Source: an uncultured Lachnospiraceae bacterium (GTDB lineage Bacteria > Bacillota > Clostridia > Lachnospirales > Lachnospiraceae). Taken from it: a stretch of DNA of 64,000 bases. Below are positions 8,337 through 17,682 of this stretch, piece after piece (the first letter of the stretch is position 1; each line of letters starts with the position of its first letter). The notes under the pieces were generated by a model. The model ran no database searches and was not told the DNA's origin. It saw nothing but the letters and a program-made list of their open reading frames with translations. The stretch spans positions 7,699 through 71,698 of the forward strand of contig CAJTRL010000012.1 in the NCBI GenBank assembly GCA_910578715.1. Reading direction: 5' to 3'. Position numbers and translations under genes: made by a program.

Positions 8337-9875
8337 CTATCCGTTCTTTCTCCTGAACTTTCGTCCAAGTACCGATAACAGGTACGCAAACTCTTCCGTT
8401 CTGCGGAAGAAACATATAAAAACCAGGTTGTATACGAGCGTGATGATTCCCGCCATCAGGAGAAAGGTAAAGATGTTCACCTGAACAAGCAGGAATTTTT
8501 TAACAGGTATCAATACCAAAAGAATCCCCAGAATCGTGCAAATATATTTCAGGGAATCTTTAAAATATTCCCACGCACTTCTTGCAAAACAGTCCCGGTA
8601 GATAATCACGGGCCGGACGAGATTCGCCATGACGCCGGAAATCACCGTCCCGATATAAACACCGGCAAGCCCGATATATTTCGCCCCGATGACGGAAATA
8701 ATCAGGTTGACGCCTCCCTGAATAATTGAGAGATATCTGTCCTGCTCAAAAACACCGGCGGCAATTTTATAATTTAACAGAACGACTCTGCCGCCCTTAA
8801 AATAGAAGTCGATTAAAATCAGGCTCAATACCGCCTGTCCGAGTTTCCAGCTCTCATCCAGCCATAGTCCGGCGATAAGGGGTGTCAGCAGCAGCCAGAA
8901 TCCGACCGCCGCAAATCCATAGAGCCAGCAGGCAAAAAAACGGTATACTTTAAAAATACTGTATTGTTTTTCCTTCGATTCCGTCGCGACGAGATTGCCG
9001 AGTCCTGAAATGACGGAATTAAAAATCAGGTTGATAAAATTGGCGCCGTAAGTAATGACATAATTATAGTTTCCAACAAATCCGACCGAGGCGACGTCGA
9101 TAAAATAAGTGATGATGATGCTGTCCGTCTGTAACCTTGCCACATCTCCTATTTTATGGAACATCAGCGCCTTGCTCTTCGTAACGACGACGTCCGTCTC
9201 CTCTTTCGTCAGCTTCTCCACTTTCCGCTCCCGCAGATAAGGATAGAGTCTGTTCAGATAGATGCTGACCGCAATTTTCTGGAGCAGTTCAATGACCGCA
9301 TGGGTCAATAGATATAAGAAAAAACTTTTCGTAAGGTTCAGGACAATAATCTGGAAACAGACCGTAACAATCTTGGTAATCGTTGTGATATTAGTCTGAA
9401 TATAATCCTTTTGCTCCGCATTGACAAGACTATATTTGTAGGCCACAAAGTAGGTGCTGACCGTATTAAAAAGGAAAATCAGGTAATAAATCACCAGTTC
9501 CCTGACCGCGATGCCGCTTCTGCTCTCGGCTTTGATAAGCAGGGGCAGAAAAGGCGTTACCGCAAGCCCTATTATGGCAATGACGCCCGCTATCGTCAGA
9601 TACGCCTTTTTATAAAGACGCATATAGGACTTGATTTTCTCATAATCCCGGTTGGCAACCGGCTTATACAGGCTGTAATTTAACGCCGTTCCGACGCCCA
9701 GTTCCGCTAAGGATAACACGCTCAGGATATCCGCATACAGGGTATTCACGCCGAGCAGCGTCTCACCAAGCACCCTGATAAAGACATCTCTCTGCCAGAA
9801 TCCCAGTATCAGAATCATGAAATTGCTGATATAGCCGAAGAAAATATTCTTCGCCGCCTTCTGCACTCTGCCCAT
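8337..9875 (-). CDS. Wzx-type lipid-linked oligosaccharide flippase
   Basis: 512 residues with about twelve to fourteen transmembrane segments of the MATE/MurJ-like polysaccharide exporter fold. The N-terminus (KNIFFGYISNFMILILGFWQRDVFIRVLGETLLGVNTLY) has the RxxxxxLG...G...L arrangement of Wzx proteins, followed by AELGVGTALNYSLYKPVANRD, a typical second loop. It would turn the undecaprenyl-diphosphate-linked repeat unit to the outer face before polymerisation. It lies between a GT2 gene and the GH-like gene with gaps of about ten bases, and is the only MATE-type flippase in the window; an ABC exporter at 22158-23984 is a second possible flippase. Confidence 0.93.
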   Translation of the reverse strand: MGRVQKAAKNIFFGYISNFMILILGFWQRDVFIRVLGETLLGVNTLYADILSVLSLAELGVGTALNYSLYKPVANRDYEKIKSYMRLYKKAYLTIAGVIAIIGLAVTPFLPLLIKAESRSGIAVRELVIYYLIFLFNTVSTYFVAYKYSLVNAEQKDYIQTNITTITKIVTVCFQIIVLNLTKSFFLYLLTHAVIELLQKIAVSIYLNRLYPYLRERKVEKLTKEETDVVVTKSKALMFHKIGDVARLQTDSIIITYFIDVASVGFVGNYNYVITYGANFINLIFNSVISGLGNLVATESKEKQYSIFKVYRFFACWLYGFAAVGFWLLLTPLIAGLWLDESWKLGQAVLSLILIDFYFKGGRVVLLNYKIAAGVFEQDRYLSIIQGGVNLIISVIGAKYIGLAGVYIGTVISGVMANLVRPVIIYRDCFARSAWEYFKDSLKYICTILGILLVLIPVKKFLLVQVNIFTFLLMAGIITLVYNLVFICFFRRTEEFAYLLSVLGRKFRRKNG

Positions 9876-9884
9876 TTTATTCTT

Positions 9885-10970
9885 TTACCGCTTTCCCAAC
9901 TTTTTCATCAGACCATATAAACCGATATACAAGTCCGGAAGATACCGGTACAATGCGACCTTCAGACGATATCCCCCATCCAGTCCCGTATATGCGCCTT
10001 CGATTTGCAATGTCTCTTTTACAACACGGTGAAACTGCTTCTTAAATCCGGCGTACTGTTTCCGCTCCCTCAGGGGCAGTACGGAAAATTTTCCCACCGT
10101 CAGCATACAGGAAACGAGCAGAACCGATGCGGCCTTCCGCAGAGTTTCCGGCCCGTAGGGCATCTTCTCCGCCGCGCGTATTTTTTCCAGCACAAACTGC
10201 CAGCACCGTATCTGGTCCATGTCCGAAGCCCGGAAAGGGCGCAGCATCGCGCCGTTCACATTATAATAATAACAATAACCGGGATAACCGCTGCTGCTTA
10301 TGGTCCCGGCTTTTTCCGCCGCTTCCAGGAGAAACAGCATGTCCTCCCCAATGGTGTAATCTTCTTTGAAAAAAATGCCTTTCAGCAGTTCCCTCCGGTA
10401 CAGTTTTCCCCAGCATCGGGTATCTTGTTTTAAAATGCCCTCCGCCAGGAAGTCTTTTCCGGCAGTCAGCTTTCTTGGATAATCGCGCTCCAGCGGTTTC
10501 CAGGCTTCCTCCCATTCCCTGTCGGAACACCGTTCAAAGCCGCAGCCCGCAATCTGAGCGCCCGTTTCCTGTATGTCCCCGTACAGCCTGGAAAGGCAGT
10601 CCGGCTGAAGCCAGTCGTCCGCATCGACGAAAAAAAGATATTCCCCGGCCGCTTCGCGCAGTCCGGTATTCCGCCCACGGGAAACGCCTTCGTTCTTTTC
10701 GGAATGAAATACGCGAATCCGCCCGTCCCGCTGCCGCCATGCCTCACAAAAAGCAAGGGTTCTGTCGAGAGAGCCGCCGTCAATCAGAAGCAGCTCCCAC
10801 GCCGTATAAGTCTGCGCCTGTATACTCTGCACGCATCGCCCAATCCAGGCTTCCCCATTGTATACCGGAACAATGATGCTGATTAAACCCTGTATGACGT
10901 TACTGTCTGGTATCATTTTACTATCCTGATTCACTTTGCTATCCTGTATTATTTTGCCGCCCGTTTCCAT
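9885..10970 (-). CDS. GT2 family glycosyltransferase
   Basis: 361 residues with a GT-A domain: ISIIVPVYNGEAWIGRCV, LLIDGGSLDRTLAFCE (the usual DDGS is DGGS) and FVDADDWL, the metal-binding DXD region. It should transfer a sugar from a nucleotide donor to the growing repeat unit at the membrane surface. The first 30 residues contain a degenerate repeat (QDSK, QDSK, PDSN) encoded by repeated CAGGATAG elements. These also place a ribosome-binding-like AGGA ahead of an alternative ATG at 10916, which gives an N-terminus nearer the family norm. The start at 10970 overlaps the pyruvyltransferase gene by 22 bases. The exact start is uncertain; the family is not. Confidence 0.88.
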   Translation of the reverse strand: METGGKIIQDSKVNQDSKMIPDSNVIQGLISIIVPVYNGEAWIGRCVQSIQAQTYTAWELLLIDGGSLDRTLAFCEAWRQRDGRIRVFHSEKNEGVSRGRNTGLREAAGEYLFFVDADDWLQPDCLSRLYGDIQETGAQIAGCGFERCSDREWEEAWKPLERDYPRKLTAGKDFLAEGILKQDTRCWGKLYRRELLKGIFFKEDYTIGEDMLFLLEAAEKAGTISSSGYPGYCYYYNVNGAMLRPFRASDMDQIRCWQFVLEKIRAAEKMPYGPETLRKAASVLLVSCMLTVGKFSVLPLRERKQYAGFKKQFHRVVKETLQIEGAYTGLDGGYRLKVALYRYLPDLYIGLYGLMKKLGKR

Positions 10971-12136
10971 AATTTCCGAATCTCATCTCCCGCCTGTGCC
11001 GCCTTTGCACAGTATTCCGGCATGATTTCCCGAAGACGCGCGCGAATCGGCTCTTCCTCCCGCATCAGCCATTCATAGGCGCCGATGAGCGCGTCCGGCT
11101 CCCGGAGTGTCTGCACGGGCAGTACATAATTTTCTTCACTTCCGAACAAATCCCTTGCAATGCCGAGCGCCTTCACGGAATATCCGACGACCAGCGTCGG
11201 CACGAGGCTGGAATAGGCGGCAATCGTCGCATGCGTCCGCGCGCCGATAAAGGCCCTGCACCCGGAAATGATATATTTCAGCTGCCGGCAGTTCCCGTCC
11301 GGGAGCAGAATGACCCGTCGGTTTTCCTCATATCCCCGGTAAAGTTCGGCAAGCGTTGCTCTGTCATCGTTATTTTTCCAGACAACATGCGGAATCAGCG
11401 CAACGCTGTCATCTGAGGTCTGCAGAATATGTTCTATCAGTCTCCGGTAATTCTGAAGGGCGATGCCGGATTCCTTTTCATACTGAAGAATCATCGGACT
11501 GATGTTGATGCCGATGGTCTTTCCCTCCCGGAAATTTTCCGGCAACGGCGTTTTTTCCGGTTTCAGATAAAAGGCGGGGTCCGGGTAATATTTCACGTTG
11601 GTTGTAATGCCCGCATCGGAAAGCGCCTGCATCGTAATGGATTCCCGCGGCGTAATCAGCGTATAGCGTTTCATATCTTCGACGACTTCCGGCTCCTTTA
11701 GCAGCTCCGGCTCCAGAGAACAGCCCCACAGCACGGTTTCTGCCCCCGCCTTCCGAAATGTGCGGTTCGCCAGCATCGCTTCTTTTTTGGAAATTTCATA
11801 ACAGTACATGTCGCCGCCGACTGACAAATAAAGCGGTGCAAGATTTTTACCGAGCACCTCTTTAAAACGATAACGCATAAACGATTCCGGGTCATGAAAC
11901 AGGGCGCGCCAGCCATAGTACCAGACATGCGCCAGAAAATGCTCGTCGATTTTCCGTTCCTGTAAAATTTCGCACATATCCGCCAGCGAATAATACCTGT
12001 CTTCTTTTTCGCTATTTGTCACAAGCAGTTTGGGAAGCTCCTCCAGCATATGACAGGTGCTGTTTACAATCGCCTCACAGCCATGATTCCCGCTTCCTCC
12101 ATGCAGATACATTACCAGTTTTTTTTCCAAGCTCAT
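10949..12136 (-). CDS. Polysaccharide pyruvyltransferase family protein
   Basis: 395 residues (PF04230-type, CsaB/WcaK/EpsO family). The N-terminal MYLHGGSGNHGCEAIVNST, the middle LSVGGDMYCYEISKKE, and the C-terminal FIGARTHATIAAYSSLVPTLVVGYS (the G-x-R-x-H segment) fit the family. Members transfer pyruvate from phosphoenolpyruvate to a sugar as a ketal, giving a negative charge; some relatives are glycosyltransferases with the same fold. GGAGG abuts the ATG at 12136, so a TTG two codons further in (12130) with better spacing is a real alternative start. It lies between two GT2 genes. Confidence 0.85.
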   Translation of the reverse strand: MSLEKKLVMYLHGGSGNHGCEAIVNSTCHMLEELPKLLVTNSEKEDRYYSLADMCEILQERKIDEHFLAHVWYYGWRALFHDPESFMRYRFKEVLGKNLAPLYLSVGGDMYCYEISKKEAMLANRTFRKAGAETVLWGCSLEPELLKEPEVVEDMKRYTLITPRESITMQALSDAGITTNVKYYPDPAFYLKPEKTPLPENFREGKTIGINISPMILQYEKESGIALQNYRRLIEHILQTSDDSVALIPHVVWKNNDDRATLAELYRGYEENRRVILLPDGNCRQLKYIISGCRAFIGARTHATIAAYSSLVPTLVVGYSVKALGIARDLFGSEENYVLPVQTLREPDALIGAYEWLMREEEPIRARLREIMPEYCAKAAQAGDEIRKLWKRAAK

Positions 12137-12185
12137 CCTCCATGCCAAATTTTTATTTCACTTTTTATTCCATTTTTCCGGCATC

Positions 12186-13211
12186 TTATCTCTTCCTGTC
12201 ATACATCCTAATGATGCCCCGCAGTATGCGGAGCAGAATTTTTTCCGGATACTGCATGCCAAGATATAGCAGCTGATTGGAACGCTCCCTGACGGAAAGC
12301 GGTGTGCTAAGAACACGCTTCCGCACTTTTTCACTCAGAAAAATTTCACGGATATTCTGCAGATACTGTTTTCCTGGATTCCGAAGCTCGTTTTTCATAG
12401 CGAGCAACAACATATAACAGTATTCCCGTTCAATCGCCTCTCCATTATCCTGAATCCCTTTTTCCTCCGATACCCGGCATAAAAAGTCCCGGACTCGTTC
12501 GAGTCCCTCTACCATATCCGGCACATAGCAGTGCACCATAGAAGTTTCCACATAGCGATAATGATAAAACAGCGCCTCCTCCATCACGACGACCCTTGTG
12601 CTGTCCAGCACTGCCGGATATACGAGGTTGAAATCTTCCCCCATATGGATTCTGGTATCGCAGTACTTCTCATTCCCCTCAAATACGGATTTTTCAAATA
12701 ATTTCAGGCAGCGCGATATGGGAATCGTGCGTTGTTCGTTTCCAATCAGCTTATCCTTAATTTCCCGTTTTAACCGCTCCCCTTCATAAACACCGGGCGC
12801 AGCCGGGCAGATTGTCGGAATCTTCTGGCTTTTCTTCTCAAGGATATGGTTACAGCAGATGATTTCTCCCTTTTTCCAGGCCAGCTGCTTTGCCATCTCA
12901 TACAGCGTTTCCGTCTCAATATAATCGTCGCTGTCCACAAACATCACATAGTCCCCGGAAATCTCCCTCAACCCTGTCAAAGACGCCGCAGTACAGCCTC
13001 CGTTTGGCTGATGGATGACCCGCACCCGCTTGTCCTGGTCCGCGTACCTGTCGCAGATTGCACCACTGTTGTCAGTCGAACCGTCATCGACTAACAGCAG
13101 TTCCAGATTTTCATAAGTCTGAAGTAATACGCTGTCGATGCACTGCTCCAGATAGTCCTGATTATTATAAACCGCTACGATAACGCTGATTTTCACATTC
13201 TTTTTTTTCAT
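12186..13211 (-). CDS. GT2 family glycosyltransferase
   Basis: 341 residues. The GT-A core is standard: KISVIVAVYNNQDYLEQCIDSVL, LLLVDDGSTDNSG, NGGCTAASLTGL and FVDSDDYIETE for the DXD region. The C-terminal half has the RCLKLFEK, MGEDFNLVYP and HYRYVETSM segments found in capsular GT2 enzymes. GGGAGGAACTGC precedes the ATG. It probably works in the same repeat-unit assembly as the adjacent pyruvyltransferase and acetyltransferase. Sugar specificity is not visible. Confidence 0.92.
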   Translation of the reverse strand: MKKKNVKISVIVAVYNNQDYLEQCIDSVLLQTYENLELLLVDDGSTDNSGAICDRYADQDKRVRVIHQPNGGCTAASLTGLREISGDYVMFVDSDDYIETETLYEMAKQLAWKKGEIICCNHILEKKSQKIPTICPAAPGVYEGERLKREIKDKLIGNEQRTIPISRCLKLFEKSVFEGNEKYCDTRIHMGEDFNLVYPAVLDSTRVVVMEEALFYHYRYVETSMVHCYVPDMVEGLERVRDFLCRVSEEKGIQDNGEAIEREYCYMLLLAMKNELRNPGKQYLQNIREIFLSEKVRKRVLSTPLSVRERSNQLLYLGMQYPEKILLRILRGIIRMYDRKR

Positions 13212-13290
13212 GCAGTTCCTCCCGCCGTCCCCGGCAGTCTTTTCCGCCTTTCTTCCATACTCTTTCCTTTTCTCATTTTTGACGTCTTAC

Positions 13291-13827
13291 CTATTCCAAG
13301 CCGGATATCGGAACTCTTTCCGTCTGCCGCTTCTGACGGTACAGCGTTCCGGGAGGCACATCGCCTTTCACAACGCTTCCCGCCGCAATCACGCAATCGT
13401 CGCCGATATGCGTATTCCGCAGAACCGTCACATTTGCACCAATCCAGACTCTGTCACCGATGACAACTTTCCCTGGCAGAAATTCGCCTTCTTCATTTTT
13501 AAAATTATGGTCATGGTCTACAATGATGGTATTATTTCCAATCTTGCAGTAATCGCCGATAACCAGCTCATCCACACAGGTAATACAGCATCCTGTATTG
13601 AAATAAACATGCCCGCCAATTCGCATTTTTCCTTTCTGCACACAAATCAAATTCAGATTACCGCGGTTTTGTATGCGAGTTCCAAACTGTACCACAGCTT
13701 CCTTCGACATCTCCAGATGCAGATGGCCAAACCCCTGTACCCAGGATGTCTGCAGCCGGCGGCCATATCGTATTTTCCAAAATAAAATTCTAATTGCGCT
13801 TTTCAATGCACGCATGAACTTTCCCAT
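13291..13827 (-). CDS. Hexapeptide-repeat O-acetyltransferase
   Basis: 178 residues with left-handed beta-helix hexapeptide repeats (VIGDYCKIGNNTIIVDHDHNF, then VIGDRVWIGANVTVLRNTHIGDDCVIAAGSVV). The HDH segment is where the catalytic His of the maltose/galactoside acetyltransferase family lies. It would use acetyl-CoA in the cytoplasm to acetylate a sugar or nucleotide-sugar. It lies between the GT2 gene and a GT4 gene; the 79 bases downstream hold no convincing gene. A serine or other N-acetyl acceptor cannot be excluded, but context favours polymer decoration. Confidence 0.9.
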   Translation of the reverse strand: MGKFMRALKSAIRILFWKIRYGRRLQTSWVQGFGHLHLEMSKEAVVQFGTRIQNRGNLNLICVQKGKMRIGGHVYFNTGCCITCVDELVIGDYCKIGNNTIIVDHDHNFKNEEGEFLPGKVVIGDRVWIGANVTVLRNTHIGDDCVIAAGSVVKGDVPPGTLYRQKRQTERVPISGLE

Positions 13828-13850
13828 ATTGTCATTCCTTTCTCCGGTTC

Positions 13851-14945
13851 TTACCTTTTCCGGACAGCCTTGTGCTTCCTGCTTCCCGGCTTTTCGCGCA
13901 TCACCGTATCATAAATGGCACTCAGCCTTTCTATATGCCTGTCAGCGCCGTAATCCCGCAGCGCCAGCTCCCGCGCCTTTTGGCCATAGGACGCACACAG
14001 CTCCGGCTCCTGTAACAGCTTTATCACATGCTTTGCCATAGACGAAATATCTCCTGGCTTTTCGATAAAACCATTTTCTTCGTTCCGAATCAGTTTCGGA
14101 ATGCCGCCCACATCCGTCGTCACAATGCCGAGCCCATAGCCCATCGCTTCCAGAACCGCCATCGGCATTCCTTCATGATAGGTGGGCAACAGGAAAATAC
14201 TGCTTTCCCGCAGCAGTTTTTCTTTTTTTTCATGCCGTACCCATCCGGGAAACAGAACGCCGGAAGAAATTCCTTTCTCCAGAAATGACGCTTTTACGGC
14301 TTCCATTTCACCGTCCCCCGCCATGATAAGCCTTGCGGACGGTACCTGCCGCAGCACTTCTTCCCAGATTGCGGGAATATCGTAACAGCCCTTCCGCTTT
14401 CCAAGCTCTCCCATGAATAAAACCTGATTAGCCCTGCGCCCCGTATCATAGGGTTCTTCCGGAATTTGACAATAGTTTTCCAGCACTTCGATGCGTTCTT
14501 CCGGCACAAAAGCCGCAATTCTTTTTTTCCATTCTTCCGACAAAACGATAAGTTTCGCACATTTCCCGTACACGCGGGCGACTCTTTTCTTTTTCCTGTC
14601 GGGCGCTTTTTCATAGAACTGCTCAAATTCCGCCCCGTGAACATGATTGACGACCGGAATCCCGAACAGGACGCTCAGATAGATAAATGGTATTTTCCGA
14701 TAAAAACTGGGACCGAAGGAAGAATGCACATGAACGATGTCCGGCCTGTTTCCACACAGCTGTCCCAAAAAGGCACAATAACCTGAAATCGCTTTGCCCA
14801 GTTTCTGCCATCTGGTGCCGTCCCGGTAAGATTCCACATAAGTGATTTGGTATTTTTTTTCCAGCGATGAACCTCTGTACCCGGCCACGACTGAGGCAAT
14901 TCCTCCTTTAACAGAAGGATTTGGCACAATCATACAAATTTTCAT
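13851..14945 (-). CDS. GT4 family glycosyltransferase
   Basis: 364 residues of GT-B type: MKICMIVPNPSVKGGIASVV at the start, VHVHSSFG..., VVNHVHGAEFE and the retaining-transferase EX7E motif in HEGMPMAVLEAMGYG near residue 255. It starts two bases after the stop of the WbaP-type initiating transferase, so it is a good candidate for adding the second sugar onto the undecaprenyl-PP-linked first sugar. The C-terminal tail is strongly basic (GSRKHKAVRKR), consistent with membrane-surface association. Confidence 0.92.
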   Translation of the reverse strand: MKICMIVPNPSVKGGIASVVAGYRGSSLEKKYQITYVESYRDGTRWQKLGKAISGYCAFLGQLCGNRPDIVHVHSSFGPSFYRKIPFIYLSVLFGIPVVNHVHGAEFEQFYEKAPDRKKKRVARVYGKCAKLIVLSEEWKKRIAAFVPEERIEVLENYCQIPEEPYDTGRRANQVLFMGELGKRKGCYDIPAIWEEVLRQVPSARLIMAGDGEMEAVKASFLEKGISSGVLFPGWVRHEKKEKLLRESSIFLLPTYHEGMPMAVLEAMGYGLGIVTTDVGGIPKLIRNEENGFIEKPGDISSMAKHVIKLLQEPELCASYGQKARELALRDYGADRHIERLSAIYDTVMREKPGSRKHKAVRKR

Positions 14946-14947
14946 AG

Positions 14948-16360
14948 TTATTTAGAGCCCTTTCCACTCAGAACGACCCACACGGTCTGAAATAATATTT
15001 TAATATCGAGCCCCAGTGTCCAGTTATCGATATATTCTAAATCCAGCTTTACCACTTCGTCAAAATTTATGATTTCGCTCCGGCCGCTAATCTGCCACAA
15101 ACCGGTCAGTCCCGGCGTCATGCTGATGCGTCTCCGGTAATGGGAATTATACTGTTCAAATTCATCCTCCGTAGGAGGCCTTGTCCCGACCAGACTCATA
15201 TCGCCCTTGAGAATATTGAAAAACTGCGGTAGTTCGTCAATGCTCGTCTTGCGGATAAATTTCCCCACTTTCGTGATGCGCGGGTCGTTCTCCATTTTGA
15301 ACATCAGCCCCTGTATCTCGTTCTGTTTTTCCAGTTCCTTCTTCCGCGCTTCCGCATCGATATACATGGAGCGGAATTTATAAATTTTGAAACGACGGCC
15401 GTTCTTCCCGATTCTCGTCTGTGCGAAAAAAACCGGACCCGGAGAATCCAGTTTAATTGCCAGCGCGACAAAAGGCGTCATGATTCCCGTAATAAGCATC
15501 CCGACCAGCCCGCCGACAATATCTAACAGCCGCTTAATCACCATTCTTCTGTAATCTATATGATTGATGGAATACGTTACCACCGTATAACCTGCAAATC
15601 TTCCGACGCGCACTTCCTTCTGCGGTCTGTCGATGATATCGATATTAAAATGACAGGATATGCCCATCGATTCCAGCTCGTAAATAAGATACTTCACATA
15701 TTCCATATCTTCTTCCGGCAGATTGATAAACACTTCGTCGAGCGGCATCTGTCTCGCCATCTCAATTAAATTGGAGCCGTCCGCCGTCACTTTGACGCCA
15801 TCGACGACAACCCCTTTCCGGTCTGCATCCACACAGGCCAGCGCCACGATTTCATAATCAATATCCAATGCGCTTTTTAACTGGCTGACCGTTTTATTCA
15901 ATACGGCATCCTTCGTAATAATCATGATTTTAACCTGATTATACTGGGACATGAAATAAGTCCGAAGCGCCTTTTTCGTCAAAAGACGCGTCAGCCAGAC
16001 GAGGATAATATCGAGTATCGTAAAATACCCCCATACCAGTCTGGAAAAGTCAACGCCCCTCTGGATGACAAACAAAACGCTGGAAAAGGCAACCGCCATA
16101 AACAGATTAAATTTTAAGACCGCAATAAACTCCACAAAAACGCCGCGCGTCAGAAAATCTCTGTTCCAGTCCAGCAGAAAACTGTATATGGTGCAGAACA
16201 GCAGAAAACAGATACATCCCAGAAAATGAAGCTCCGGCTCCATCACTCTGCTGAATTTATGATAACGCAGCAGAAGGGCAAGCATATAAGAAATTGTAAT
16301 TGTAACTAAGTCCACCAGAAGCAGACAATAACTTTCTATAATTTTCTTTCTGCGGTTCAT
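14948..16360 (-). CDS. WbaP-type undecaprenyl-phosphate sugar-1-phosphate transferase
   Basis: 470 residues. Four or so N-terminal transmembrane segments, a cytosolic Rossmann-like middle domain (about 140-240), another hydrophobic segment near 275-300 and a C-terminal sugar-transferase domain. The last holds KFRSMYIDAE, the catalytic Asp-Glu dyad in TSIDELPQFFNILKGDMSLVGTRPP (around 370-390) and PGLTGLWQISGR. This is the large polyprenyl glycosylphosphotransferase class (WbaP/CpsE), which starts repeat units by moving a hexose-1-phosphate onto undecaprenyl phosphate. It is the second initiating enzyme in the window; a small PglC-type one is at 57351-57986. AAAGGTAGGCCA precedes the ATG. Confidence 0.95.
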   Translation of the reverse strand: MNRRKKIIESYCLLLVDLVTITISYMLALLLRYHKFSRVMEPELHFLGCICFLLFCTIYSFLLDWNRDFLTRGVFVEFIAVLKFNLFMAVAFSSVLFVIQRGVDFSRLVWGYFTILDIILVWLTRLLTKKALRTYFMSQYNQVKIMIITKDAVLNKTVSQLKSALDIDYEIVALACVDADRKGVVVDGVKVTADGSNLIEMARQMPLDEVFINLPEEDMEYVKYLIYELESMGISCHFNIDIIDRPQKEVRVGRFAGYTVVTYSINHIDYRRMVIKRLLDIVGGLVGMLITGIMTPFVALAIKLDSPGPVFFAQTRIGKNGRRFKIYKFRSMYIDAEARKKELEKQNEIQGLMFKMENDPRITKVGKFIRKTSIDELPQFFNILKGDMSLVGTRPPTEDEFEQYNSHYRRRISMTPGLTGLWQISGRSEIINFDEVVKLDLEYIDNWTLGLDIKILFQTVWVVLSGKGSK

Positions 16361-16409
16361 TGGCCTACCTTTCGTGTTTTTGAAATGAGTGCTGCATCAC
16401 TTTAGCATA

Positions 16410-17672
16410 TCATTTTTTCGGAATATTTTCAATCGGAAGGAAATAACTTCCCATCATCATCAGCAGAAAATTCCTCCCGATATAAACCGAGAACAAATGC
16501 GCCTCCATCACCGAATAAACCACAAGAACAGTGAAAATGACGAGGCCAAAAGCGTCTCTTTTCCGGTAAAACTGCCACAGCAGGGCAATGCACGCGATGC
16601 AGTACAGGGCGCCAGGAACTATGCCGTAACGATAAAACAGCTTCACCCATCCCATATCAAAATATTGGTCCATATTCTCCGGCGCGGAAAATACCGACCA
16701 GGTTCCTATTGTACCGTCCTTCCTTTCGGTATTGGTGAGTGACTTAATTCGGCCGTTCATAAACCTATCGGCCTGTAACAATAACTGCATATGTACATCG
16801 TACGGCTTAAGGTCACTATACACATAGTTTATCCATGCTTCTTTTACCTGAAGAGCGCCCGCCGCCGCGTCCACGGAAAAACCAATACACAAAAGGAAAA
16901 CCAGAAAACCACATATATATGCGATTATCTTTTCCCGGAAAAATCTGCAGTAAGTCATCACAAAAGAAGCAAGCAGCAGCATTGTCACAACAATCATGCC
17001 TGTCTTGGAATCCGTCAGTTTAAAAACTCCTATATTAAGCAGCATCAGAAAAAGATAAACATACCATTTCAGCCGCTCCGCATATACATAAATTCCCATA
17101 CAGAGGAGCATCAGAAACATACAGGAAAACGCGTTCGGATGCCCCATTCCCAGCGTATACCGGCTCTCGATGCTGTTCTGTCCATAAATAACGGCCCAGT
17201 CCCGCCCGTAATCCGTCGTCAGGCTCATATCCCCATAAATCCCCGCTGCCGCCAGAAAAACGATGACCACACAGCCGGCAAGCGTCACATAAAAGGCATA
17301 CCGCATCATCTGCTTTAAAGGAATCCCTTTACAGGCCGCCACAAAAGTTACGATACGAATGACGTCATTCTTCCCGGTTACCCGATAGGAAATCAGGGCG
17401 ATAAGTTCCAGAAAAGCAATGAGGCACCATTCCTTCCATGTGTACGCCGTTCCGAACAGTTTCAGGGCAAAAAGCAGAAAGGTAACGCGGAACAGAATGC
17501 CTTCAATCGGATTTATGTAATTGCTCTTATCAATGATAACGATAAGCAGTTCAACCGACAGACCGATATAAAACAGAAACTGTGGAATCCTGTGTTTCCA
17601 CAAAACGCCGTATAAATTCTGAATCCCCATTTTTACCCCCATTCCGCCGCGCTCTATGCCCCGTTCGGACAT
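16410..17672 (-). CDS. Wzy-type polymerase candidate, multi-pass membrane protein
   Basis: 420 residues with about ten transmembrane segments. A loop of about 30 residues (YGDMSLTTDYGRDWAVIYGQNSIES) precedes the Wzy/ligase-type LGMGHPNAFSCMF motif (174-185), and a longer outside loop follows at about 290-330. This fits an O-antigen polymerase acting on the outer membrane face. It lies directly upstream of the WbaP-type initiating gene. Several starts are possible: ATG at 17672 (AAAGGG upstream) or MGVK/MGIQ ten or fourteen codons in. The plan matches the polymerase candidate at 2939-4531. Confidence 0.75.
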   Translation of the reverse strand: MSERGIERGGMGVKMGIQNLYGVLWKHRIPQFLFYIGLSVELLIVIIDKSNYINPIEGILFRVTFLLFALKLFGTAYTWKEWCLIAFLELIALISYRVTGKNDVIRIVTFVAACKGIPLKQMMRYAFYVTLAGCVVIVFLAAAGIYGDMSLTTDYGRDWAVIYGQNSIESRYTLGMGHPNAFSCMFLMLLCMGIYVYAERLKWYVYLFLMLLNIGVFKLTDSKTGMIVVTMLLLASFVMTYCRFFREKIIAYICGFLVFLLCIGFSVDAAAGALQVKEAWINYVYSDLKPYDVHMQLLLQADRFMNGRIKSLTNTERKDGTIGTWSVFSAPENMDQYFDMGWVKLFYRYGIVPGALYCIACIALLWQFYRKRDAFGLVIFTVLVVYSVMEAHLFSVYIGRNFLLMMMGSYFLPIENIPKK

Positions 17673-17682
17673 ATGCCCTTTT

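Noticed and set aside
13208..13396. 62-codon minus-strand frame between the acetyltransferase and GT2 genes
   Set aside because: Basic, compositionally biased reading mostly inside the acetyltransferase gene in a different frame; no plausible start site.
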